This document shows, piece after piece, positions 1 to 4,793 of a DNA stretch of 6,092 nucleotides. Origin of the DNA: Cenarchaeum sp. (GTDB lineage: Archaea; Thermoproteota; Nitrososphaeria; Nitrososphaerales; Nitrosopumilaceae); NCBI GenBank assembly GCA_007570915.1, contig RKSK01000075.1, positions 1-6,092 on the forward strand, in the 5' to 3' direction. How positions within the stretch are numbered: position 1 is the stretch's first letter; each line of letters starts with the position of its first letter. Under the pieces are notes generated by a model. That model searched no databases. It saw nothing but the letters and a program-made list of their open reading frames with translations, and was not told where the DNA came from. A program made the position numbers and the translations under genes.

Positions 1-50
1 GCTCCAGGGGCGGCGGGCCGGCCCGAACCGCGGGCCACCACGTGCCGGCA
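1..50. other. Intergenic, downstream of the secreted-protein gene
   Basis: GC-rich sequence beyond the stop of the minus-strand gene that ends at 51. No coding signal, T-tract terminator or RNA gene is visible in this short edge piece. Confidence 0.5.
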
Positions 51-752
51 CTAGTAGCCCAGCATCATCGTGGAGCGGCCGCATTGGTTCCCGTACACGG
101 ATCTTATCTCGTACTCCTCGCCGATCTGCATGTGGTACATCCATATTACGTCGTCGACTTGCAGCCCGCTGGCAAATGCCCGGATATAGTAAACGGGGCT
201 GACAGAGTGCGTGTCGTTGAAAATTTGGTACCATAGCGGCCGGTTCTTGTTTTCGGGATCGACGGTCACCCCTGCACCGTGAACGTCAACAAGCGTCTTT
301 ATGTACTCGTTGTTGCTGAACTTTAGTTTTATGCTGGGAGTGCGAACGTTGCCAAACCTGTCAAAGCACTTGCCCTCGTCGTCTGGAGCCACAATGTCGG
401 CAATGCTGTCAGTGTGGTGCGCATAGTGCTCATAATCTTCGCCATATTCCACGTTGTCCTGAACGCTATGAAGGGCGTGCTCGTGGTCCTGAGCTGCCGG
501 TTCGGGCAGATCGTCGTCTTGCGCATGCTGGTCGGGCGAGGGCATTATCCCCTCGTTGATCAAAAACCCCATGGCCGCGACAAACTCGGCATCAGAAATG
601 TCGCCCCCGGACCATGCCGCGGCCAGCGTCCGTATCCACGCCGGCACCAGCGGCTCCCCCTGCGGATCGCCCTGCGCTGCGGCAAGCGACGCGCCGAGCA
701 GGGCCACGGCAACGGCAGCCGCGGCGGCGACCGGCAAAAGCATGCGCCTCAC
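51..752 (-). CDS. Secreted thaumarchaeal protein with signal peptide and P-x-W-I...L-I-x-E-G-I-M module
   Basis: Predicted exported protein of 233 residues, function unknown. A basic start (VRRM) is followed by a hydrophobic Ala/Val/Leu stretch at about residues 5-26 ending in Ala-Ala-Ala-Gln, a plausible signal peptide. Residues 36-70 carry the module VPAWIRTL..W..GDISDAEF.....FLINEGIM, known in many secreted or surface proteins of Nitrososphaerota. Residues 74-115 are rich in His, Asp and Glu, so metal binding is possible but not shown. Residues 129-233 form an unrecognised domain with two cysteines (129 and 224) that could form a disulfide. An open frame extends upstream to 926, but GTG 752 is preferred because it precedes the signal peptide directly and a TATA-type box lies 22 nt before it. 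ATG 743 is the alternative. The C-terminal part is less GC-rich than the N-terminal part. The gene diverges from the operon at 1144. Confidence 0.85.
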   Translation of the reverse strand: MRRMLLPVAAAAAVAVALLGASLAAAQGDPQGEPLVPAWIRTLAAAWSGGDISDAEFVAAMGFLINEGIMPSPDQHAQDDDLPEPAAQDHEHALHSVQDNVEYGEDYEHYAHHTDSIADIVAPDDEGKCFDRFGNVRTPSIKLKFSNNEYIKTLVDVHGAGVTVDPENKNRPLWYQIFNDTHSVSPVYYIRAFASGLQVDDVIWMYHMQIGEEYEIRSVYGNQCGRSTMMLGY

Positions 753-774
753 GCCTCGCGCGCCCCAAGGGCGT

Positions 775-788
775 GGTAATAACTTGTA
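775..788 (-). promoter_or_regulatory. TATA-type promoter of the secreted-protein gene
   Basis: On the minus strand this reads ATACAAGTTATTACC, an AT-rich island in very GC-rich sequence. The core TTATTACC (782-775) ends 22 nt before GTG 752, the spacing expected for a leaderless archaeal transcript. The same 8-mer occurs at the same distance before the divergent gene at 1144. Inferred by pattern only. Confidence 0.55.
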
Positions 789-955
789 TGCTGCGCCCGC
801 GCCAGGTGTCGCCAGGGCGCAGGCCGCCACTTGCGCGGGCCTTGCCCGCGTTGCCGCCGGCGCAGGCGCTTTGTGGCGGCTGCCGGATCCGCATCTTACT
901 AGAGCGCCGCCGCCCGCATGTGGCAATGCCGCAGGCTTTCCGGGACTCGGGGGCA

Positions 956-991
956 GGGCCGGCGGGTCGCTTGGGGGTGGCCCGCCGGCCC
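956..991. repeat. 11-bp perfect inverted repeat (stem-loop)
   Basis: GGGCCGGCGGG (956-966) is perfectly complementary to CCCGCCGGCCC (981-991), with a 14-nt G-rich loop between. It lies between two divergent promoters and outside any supported gene. It could be a structured RNA or a regulator site, but GC-rich inverted repeats arise readily by chance here. Confidence 0.5.
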
Positions 992-1031
992 CTGGGCGCG
1001 GCCGTTGGTAAGCACGCGCCTTGCGGGGCGC

Positions 1032-1089
1032 GGCCGCCCGGCCGCCATTTAACTGCTAGGGGCGGGCGCGCGCGGGCCGCCCGGCCGCC
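1032..1089. repeat. Direct repeat pair GGCCGCCCGGCCGCC
   Basis: The identical 15-mer occurs at 1032-1046 and 1075-1089, 43 bp apart, just upstream of the operon promoter. Each copy is itself nearly palindromic. The pair could be regulator binding sites or low-complexity GC drift. Confidence 0.45.
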
Positions 1090-1109
1090 CCCCGCGCGAC
1101 GCGCGCTTG

Positions 1110-1119
1110 TTTTATTACC
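1110..1119 (+). promoter_or_regulatory. TATA-type promoter of the four-gene operon
   Basis: TTTTATTACC is the only AT-rich stretch in more than 50 bp of almost pure GC. Its TTATTACC core (1112-1119) ends 24 nt before ATG 1144, placing the transcription start within a few nucleotides of the start codon. The core is identical to the box of the divergent secreted-protein gene. Confidence 0.65.
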
Positions 1120-1143
1120 CGGCGGGCCGTCGCGCGCGGCGGA

Positions 1144-1368
1144 ATGGCAGGCGGGATGGGCACGCGCGAGCTCCTCTACAAGGGGTCGGTGCTCGGCGCA
1201 ATGATAACGGGGCCGTCGCTGGCCGCCTTTGCGGCCGTGTGGGCCTACTCGGGGGACATGGCGGTGGCCGCAGTCGCCGCCGCCGCGGCCCACGTGGGGG
1301 CGCTCGTCGTGGCGTTTAGGTTTGCGAGGCGGTTTCTCGTCAGGGGCGCGCCGCCGGGGGGGCGCTAG
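1144..1368 (+). CDS. Small two-helix membrane protein, unknown function
   Basis: A 74-residue protein that I do not recognise. After a short basic/polar start it has two hydrophobic segments, about residues 13-34 and 36-58, separated by Ser-Gly-Asp, then a basic tail (RFARRFLVRG). This pattern fits a hairpin membrane protein with both ends in the cytoplasm by the positive-inside rule. ATG 1144 is chosen because the TATA-type box lies 24 nt upstream; ATG 1156 is a possible shorter start. Its TAG is separated by one base from the GTG of the TrmB-like regulator, so the two are almost surely cotranscribed and the regulator may act on the same process. The hydrophobic, Ala-rich composition partly reflects high GC, so I am confident of the gene more than of its topology. 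Confidence 0.7.
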   Translation: MAGGMGTRELLYKGSVLGAMITGPSLAAFAAVWAYSGDMAVAAVAAAAAHVGALVVAFRFARRFLVRGAPPGGR

Positions 1369-1369
1369 G

Positions 1370-1756
1370 GTGGCCGGGACGCACGACGGGATCGCCGGCG
1401 TCCTCTCTAGGGAGGCTGGCCTGGACGCCGCGCAGGCGCGCACGTACGTTCTGATAGCGACCAGCGGCGCGATGGACGCCGCGCGCGTCGCCGGCGAGCT
1501 CGGAATAGGCGAGGACGAGGCCCTCGCCGCCGCGCGCGCGCTCGTCGCCCTCGGCGGCCTCATCGACTATGGCAACGGCAGGTTTGAGTCAATGCACCCG
1601 CGCTTTGCGGCCGTAAACATGTACAGGAGGTCATGCGAGGCGGCCGGCAGGGCCCCGTCGCGCAACGACGCGATCGACGGCGTGGGCGCGTCGCTAGAGG
1701 CCGAGTACGACCTCGCGAGGGCAAGGCATGGCGCAGAAGGGGGCGGCTCGCGGTGA
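1370..1756 (+). CDS. TrmB-like winged-helix transcriptional regulator
   Basis: A 128-residue protein resembling the DNA-binding half of TrmB-family regulators. Residues 10-32 (VLSREAGLDAAQARTYVLIA) match the opening helix of TrmB winged helices. Residues 36-66 give the helix-turn-helix (DAARVAGELGIGEDEALAAA), and 64-76 give a short wing ending in Gly-Asn-Gly-Arg-Phe. The following MHPRFAAVNMYRR is a linker typical of thaumarchaeal members. The sugar-binding domain of full-length TrmB is absent, so the effector, if any, is unknown. GTG 1370 is the start because it follows the previous stop by one base and gives the family-like N-terminus. Its stop overlaps the next gene's start as GTGA (1753-1756), implying translational coupling. 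It may autoregulate the operon, but no operator can be assigned. Confidence 0.75.
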   Translation: MAGTHDGIAGVLSREAGLDAAQARTYVLIATSGAMDAARVAGELGIGEDEALAAARALVALGGLIDYGNGRFESMHPRFAAVNMYRRSCEAAGRAPSRNDAIDGVGASLEAEYDLARARHGAEGGGSR

Positions 1757-2166
1757 GCGGCGACAGGTGCAGGCACCAGCCCGTGTACTATGGCGTCATC
1801 AACATCAACATTGACGAGCGGACCGTCGGCTCGGTGGACGTGTGGCACTGCCCCGCCTGCAAGAGCCGCTTTTGCGAGGAAAAGCAGCTCGGAATAGAGT
1901 CGATATCCGACGAGATCGGGATGCCCGAGCTCGCAGCAGGCGAGCGCTGGGCCGTCATCGTGTGCCAGCTCCAAAAGGGCCGCGACAAGTGGCGCCTCGC
2001 GCGCCTCGCCAAGTCCGGCCGCGTCTCGCACGAGTGCCTCGGCGAAAAGCAGGTCGGCCTCGAGGTCGAGAACCACTCCGTCCGCGACGGGCACCACTGG
2101 AGCTTTCTGGTGGACGACCACGTCAACGGGGCCGTGGAGATCACGGGGAGGGGAGTTGGACCCTAG
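1753..2166 (+). CDS. Cys/His-rich putative zinc-binding protein, conserved hypothetical
   Basis: A 137-residue protein I cannot assign to a named family. The N-terminus carries C-x-H (Cys6, His8), then W-H-C-x-x-C (His32, Cys33, Cys36) and Cys41, a set of ligands that could bind zinc. The rest is a soluble, mixed alpha/beta-looking sequence with a Lys/Arg-rich patch (about 75-90) and several histidines near the end (His108, His114, His115, His123). No membrane segment or signal peptide is seen. GTG 1753 is chosen because it forms the overlapping GTGA with the regulator's stop and keeps the C-x-H motif. A longer upstream start would run antiparallel to nothing but would duplicate sequence inside the regulator gene in another frame. 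The tight coupling suggests a shared role with the regulator. Confidence 0.65.
   Translation: MSGDRCRHQPVYYGVININIDERTVGSVDVWHCPACKSRFCEEKQLGIESISDEIGMPELAAGERWAVIVCQLQKGRDKWRLARLAKSGRVSHECLGEKQVGLEVENHSVRDGHHWSFLVDDHVNGAVEITGRGVGP
2147..2151 (+). promoter_or_regulatory. Possible Shine-Dalgarno sequence that decides the TTG 2156 start
   Basis: GGAGG inside GGGGAGGGGAG lies 4 nt before TTG 2156 but 16 nt before the alternative GTG 2168. The spacing to TTG is a little short but usable, while the spacing to GTG is too long. Confidence 0.4.
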
Positions 2167-2437
2167 CGTGCACGTCGAGTCCGTCGACGGCACGCAGATG
2201 GCCGCGAGGATAAGGGGCACGTTTGAGCTCGGCGGCGCGTCCTACCCGTTCACGGCGATCGCCTTTGGCAGGATAGGCGGCCAGAACGTCGGCGCGCAGC
2301 TCGACGAGGGCACGCGCGAGGCCCTCCGCTCGGCTGGCCACGACCCCGAGGAGGCCGCCATGGCAATACAGCGCGCGCTCCTGCAGGGTGACATGAGCGT
2401 GCCGGACAACCTCAGCAAGGAGTCGTTTCTGGACTAG
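2156..2437 (+). CDS. Small soluble hypothetical protein, last gene of the operon
   Basis: A 93-residue protein with no family that I recognise. The N-terminal half looks like beta structure (VHVESVDG...ARIRGTFELGG..YPFTAIAFGRIGG), the C-terminal half like helices (LDEGTREALRSAG, PEEAAMAIQRALLQGD). It ends in an acidic/polar tail. The start is uncertain: TTG 2156 has a GGAGG just upstream and overlaps the previous gene by 11 bp, while GTG 2168 follows the previous TAG by one base, like the arrangement at 1366-1370, and would give 89 residues. The stop codon TAG (2435-2437) interleaves with the stop of mtnP on the other strand. No membrane segment or metal motif is seen. Confidence 0.65.
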   Translation: MDPSVHVESVDGTQMAARIRGTFELGGASYPFTAIAFGRIGGQNVGAQLDEGTREALRSAGHDPEEAAMAIQRALLQGDMSVPDNLSKESFLD

Positions 2438-3222
2438 AGCCCCGCCTCGTCAAGGGCCGCGGCGCACGCGCACGAGGGCTCGGCGGGGACGGACCCCACG
2501 GCGCCGGCGAGGACATCGCGCACTGCCCTGGCGTTCTCGGATATCACGCGCGCGACCTCGCCGGCGCTGACGGGCCGGTCGGCCCACACGTCATAGTCGG
2601 TGACCATCGATATCGACGCATAGCACATGCGGGCCTCGCGCGCGAGCTGGCACTCGGGCACGAGAGTCATGCCGATGACGTGCGCGCCGTACGACCTAAA
2701 GAGTGCCGACTCTGCCCTCGTCGAGAACCGCGGGCCCTCGACGCAGACGTACGTCGCGTCGCGGTGCAGCGGCCTTGTGCCCCCGGCGGCCGCGTCTGCT
2801 GCACACTTGCGCAGCTCGGGGCAAAAGGGGTCTGCCATCGAGATGTGTATGACGCGCCCCTCCTCTGAGAACGACCCCGCGCGCGAGCGCGTCAGGTCGA
2901 TAAACTGCGACGGCAGCGCAAAGTCGCCCGGCGCGACCTCCTCGCGCAGGCTCCCGACGGCAGACGGCGCAAACACCCTGCGCACGCCGAGCTGGCGGAG
3001 CGCGTCAATGTTGGCGCGATAGTTTATCATGTGCGGCGGCAGCGCGTGGCTCCTGCCGTGGCGCGCCAGAAACGCCGTCCGCCTTCCCATGAACGTCCCG
3101 ACGGTTATGGGGCCAGACGTCTCGCCGTAAGGCGTTGCCGGCCTGGCCTCCTCGACATCGTCTATCATCTCGGCGTCGTACATTCCAGTGCCGCCAATTA
3201 TGGCAATCTCGGCGGGCTCCAC
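2434..3222 (-). CDS. mtnP: S-methyl-5'-thioadenosine phosphorylase
   Basis: Splits methylthioadenosine with phosphate into adenine and 5-methylthioribose-1-phosphate, the first step in recycling this by-product of polyamine and other AdoMet-using reactions. The 262-residue length fits the family. Visible signatures are the phosphate-binding G-G-T-G-M-Y-D (10-16), R-H-G-R (54-57) with LPPHMINYRANIDAL (61-75), G-S-L-R-E-E (90-95), Q-F-I-D (106-109), M-A-D-P-F-C-P (129-135), E-G-P-R-F-S-T-R-A-E (162-171) and G-M-T-L-V-P-E (184-190). T-D-Y-D-V-W (208-213) carries the Asp typical of 6-aminopurine specificity, whereas purine nucleoside phosphorylases for guanosine and inosine have Asn there. GTG 3222 is the start because its G is the last base of the apt stop and it gives the family N-terminus; the open frame up to 3387 lies inside apt. 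Cys-rich tail (C251, C253) is unusual. Confidence 0.93.
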   Translation of the reverse strand: MEPAEIAIIGGTGMYDAEMIDDVEEARPATPYGETSGPITVGTFMGRRTAFLARHGRSHALPPHMINYRANIDALRQLGVRRVFAPSAVGSLREEVAPGDFALPSQFIDLTRSRAGSFSEEGRVIHISMADPFCPELRKCAADAAAGGTRPLHRDATYVCVEGPRFSTRAESALFRSYGAHVIGMTLVPECQLAREARMCYASISMVTDYDVWADRPVSAGEVARVISENARAVRDVLAGAVGSVPAEPSCACAAALDEAGL

Positions 3223-3734
3223 TAGTAGCGCACCAGCACGTTCACGTCGTACTTTGATATCTTTTTGATGCCCTGCAGGGCCTCCAGCTCCACGACAATC
3301 GCAAAGCCGGCGACGGTCGCGCCCGACCCCTCCACGAGGCTTGCGGCGGCCGCTGCGGTGCCGCCCGTCGCGAGGAGGTCGTCGCATATGAGCGCGCGGT
3401 CTCCGGCCTTTAGCGCGCCAGCCTGCATCTCCATCGTGTCGCTGCCGTACTCTATCTCGTATGACACGCTGCGCGTCCTGCCGGGAAGCTTGCCGGCCTT
3501 GCGGATCATCACCATGCCCTTGCGCATGCGCATGGCGACCGCCGTCGCCACGGGAAAGCCGCGAGCCTCGAGGCCGACGACGGCGTCAACCCTGTCCGCA
3601 CCAAAGTGGGCCACAAACTCGTCGGCCGCAAACGAGAGCGCCTCGGGGTCGCGCAGGAGGGGCGCATAGTCGCGAAAGAGTATGCCCTTTTTGGGAAAGT
3701 CGGGGTACGAGTCGATGCGGTCTTGCAGGCGCAA
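3222..3734 (-). CDS. apt: Adenine phosphoribosyltransferase
   Basis: Converts adenine and PRPP to AMP and pyrophosphate in the cytoplasm. From TTG 3734 the protein has 170 residues, the usual length. It begins like other Apt proteins (M-R-L-Q-D-R-I..., then PDFPKKGILFRD at 11-22). Further signatures are G-L-E-A-R-G-F (54-60), R-K-A-G-K-L-P-G (78-85), Y-E-I-E-Y-G (92-97) and the PRPP loop ICDDLLATGGTAAAA (116-130). TTG 3734 is preferred over GTG 3758 (178 residues) because a TTTTTACG box lies 23 nt before it, as for leaderless genes here, and the length matches. The open frame continues to 3857 but that part lies in the promoter and repeat region. The stop overlaps the mtnP start by one base (TAGTG), so adenine made by MtnP is salvaged by its partner. 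Confidence 0.92.
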   Translation of the reverse strand: MRLQDRIDSYPDFPKKGILFRDYAPLLRDPEALSFAADEFVAHFGADRVDAVVGLEARGFPVATAVAMRMRKGMVMIRKAGKLPGRTRSVSYEIEYGSDTMEMQAGALKAGDRALICDDLLATGGTAAAAASLVEGSGATVAGFAIVVELEALQGIKKISKYDVNVLVRY

Positions 3735-3757
3735 CGCGCGCGCGGGCCTGGAAACCA

Positions 3758-3765
3758 CGTAAAAA
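3758..3765 (-). promoter_or_regulatory. TATA-type promoter of apt-mtnP
   Basis: The minus strand reads TTTTTACG here, ending 23 nt before TTG 3734. This matches the placement of the boxes before 752 and 1144 and would give an almost leaderless apt transcript. A second candidate, AATATACC in the repeat at about 3827-3834, lies further upstream. Confidence 0.5.
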
Positions 3766-3815
3766 CAGTTTCTCGCGGACTTTGCGGGCTCTTGCGGCCG
3801 CCATGGGGCCAGGTT

Positions 3816-4514
3816 GCCCCATAGGTATATTACCCCCACTCCCCCGCGCCCCTCCAAGGACGGCCGACGTATACGGTGCCACCCCAGGGGCGGCGGTTTC
3901 AGGGTTACCTGACCCGTCGCCCCGACCTGATTCTCATGCCGGCCTGCCCCCGGGGGAGCCGGGACCTGCGCCTGATGTCCTCAAACAGATCCCCACACCT
4001 CGTCGCCCCCGGCATGCTGGTGTATGATGTACGCGATCGCGTCGGCGGCCTGGACGAGCGCGCTGGAGCGCGAGTCCACAAACCCTATGCTGGTCACGCG
4101 GCGCTCCCCGTCGGGGGGAAGCCTCACGCGCCCCGTCACCCTCCGCGACAGCGCCCTCTCCATCGCCAGGCGGTACTTTTTGTGCGTGGCGTCAGAGACG
4201 ACCCTGATCACCGTCCCGCCCCCCAGCTCCCGCGCGAGGCGCTCCAGCAGCTCGACTAGGATGGCCATGGCCTGCTCTGTTATCCTGGCGGCAGAGGCGC
4301 CATTTCTGCGCATTCTCTTGCTTGGCACCGCAGCCGCGAGCGGGACGACGCCACAGTCGCACACAATGTCCACTATCCTGCGCATGACGGACATCATTTG
4401 ATCTGGGCTTAGGGAACCAAGAATATGGCCCTCGCGGTTATGGAACATGTCACCCGCATGCAGCTCCCAGCTCGAGGGGTCGGCATGGGGAGCAAGCTCG
4501 AGCTTTAGCCTCCG
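3816..4514. repeat. Tandem duplication, unit A (DUF3800 gene remnant plus 3' flank)
   Basis: Direct repeat of 4794-5494, offset 978-980 bp. Over 4021-4320 I count about 17 mismatches in 300 (94% identity). Over 4321-4440 only about 62 of 120 match (52%), and over 4441-4514 about 65 of 74 (88%). Similarity ends abruptly at TCCG (4514). The non-coding end 3816-3928 is also about 92% identical. The alignment through the coding part has no net gap. This is duplication of a gene with its downstream flank, not a recognised insertion sequence: no transposase or terminal inverted repeat is seen. Confidence 0.85.
3821..3837. promoter_or_regulatory. Near-palindromic TATA-like box in repeat unit A
   Basis: ATAGGTATATTACCCCC, with GGTA-TAT-TACC symmetry, so either strand could use it. 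On the minus strand it could feed apt with a leader of roughly 65 nt. On the plus strand it would give RNA antisense to the DUF3800 remnant. The identical 17-mer recurs at 4799-4815. Confidence 0.35.
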
Positions 4515-4562
4515 GCCAACGGCTTGTGGCCATAGGCGGACAGTCATGCCATGCACTGGCAC
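3981..4562 (-). pseudogene. DUF3800-like gene, inner copy: 5'-truncated and frameshifted
   Basis: Homologous to the intact copy at 4808-5623 from R-R-L-K-L-E-L (residue 17 here, 44 there) to I-I-H-Q-H. The first 16 residues from GTG 4562 are unrelated, so the N-terminal D-E-S-G motif of the family is missing. The retained parts include W-E-L-H-A-G, V-V-S-D-A-T-H, F-V-D-S-R-S and V-Q-A-A-D-A-I-A-Y. The frame ends early as GDEVWGSV. Removing one C from the CCCC run at 3991-3994 restores DLFEDIRRRSRLP and then R-G-x6-S-G-R-R, matching the other copy, with a TAA at 3905-3907. Loss of a catalytic-type motif plus a frameshift points to a pseudogene. A TATA-type box at 4601-4608 means it could still be transcribed, so a shortened functional protein is not excluded. 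Confidence 0.7.
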
Positions 4563-4600
4563 GTGCGCGCGGCGCGGGCGTTCGGATCAGGAAAAAGCGG

Positions 4601-4608
4601 CGTATAAA
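4601..4608 (-). promoter_or_regulatory. TATA-type box upstream of the truncated DUF3800 copy
   Basis: The minus strand reads TTTATACG (within GGCTTTATACGCC), close to the TTTTTACG box of apt. It lies 38 nt before GTG 4562 and 53 nt before ATG 4547, so a leader of about 15-30 nt would result. Confidence 0.4.
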
Positions 4609-4766
4609 GCCTCCGGGAAGTGGTTGGAATGGGCCTAAACCCGTCACGTCCGCCCCAGCCGCGCCTTGGCTCTAGATGCAGCTGCCCCGCGGGGCGCCCT
4701 CAGTGCTAGCCGTCCGAGTCCTGGGGCTAGGCAACACAAGCGCAGACTCCCCCAGTGCCTTGTGAC

Positions 4767-4786
4767 GCCGTGGGGCGTCCCACGGC
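4767..4786. repeat. Perfect 8-bp hairpin with tetraloop
   Basis: GCCGTGGG (4767-4774) pairs with CCCACGGC (4779-4786) around GCGT. No T-tract follows on either strand, so it is not a simple terminator. It lies just before the start of repeat unit B. Confidence 0.5.
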
Positions 4787-4793
4787 TAGGCAA

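Larger units (their letters stand above)
753..1143. other. Divergent intergenic region, GC-rich, with inverted and direct repeats
   Basis: About 390 bp separate two divergent genes and hold a promoter near each end. Several frames are open here, but that is expected at this GC content and none shows family features. The middle holds an 11-bp inverted repeat (956-991), two copies of the 15-mer GGCCGCCCGGCCGCC, and an isolated AT patch (ATTTAACTGC, about 1047-1056). No tRNA-like fold or CRISPR spacing is visible. The long gap between the two promoters could hold regulator sites or an unannotated small RNA. Confidence 0.5.
4563..4793. other. Unique spacer between the DUF3800 copies, with hairpins
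   Basis: With the 48 bp before it (from 4515) this is the only part of the duplicated region not shared by both units. It holds a TATA-type box (4601-4608), a 12-bp GC palindrome GCCCCGCGGGGC (4684-4695), an 8-bp hairpin (4767-4786) and two copies of GGCTAGGCAA 60 bp apart (4724 and 4784). I looked for a tRNA on both strands and found no T-arm or acceptor pairing. The long open frames here show no family features. Confidence 0.5.

Noticed and set aside
592..1563. A 323-codon open frame on the minus strand
   Set aside because: It runs antisense or out of frame through the secreted protein, the intergenic region, the membrane protein and the regulator. It is Arg/Ala/Pro-rich as expected of GC-rich shadow frames and has no family features.
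1567..2220. A 217-codon minus-strand open frame
   Set aside because: It is antisense to the regulator and zinc-type genes, which have coupled starts and recognisable motifs on the plus strand.
3735..3857. Upstream extension of apt to ATG 3857
   Set aside because: The extra residues have no counterpart in Apt proteins, run through the promoter and repeat, and would put the TATA-type box inside the gene.
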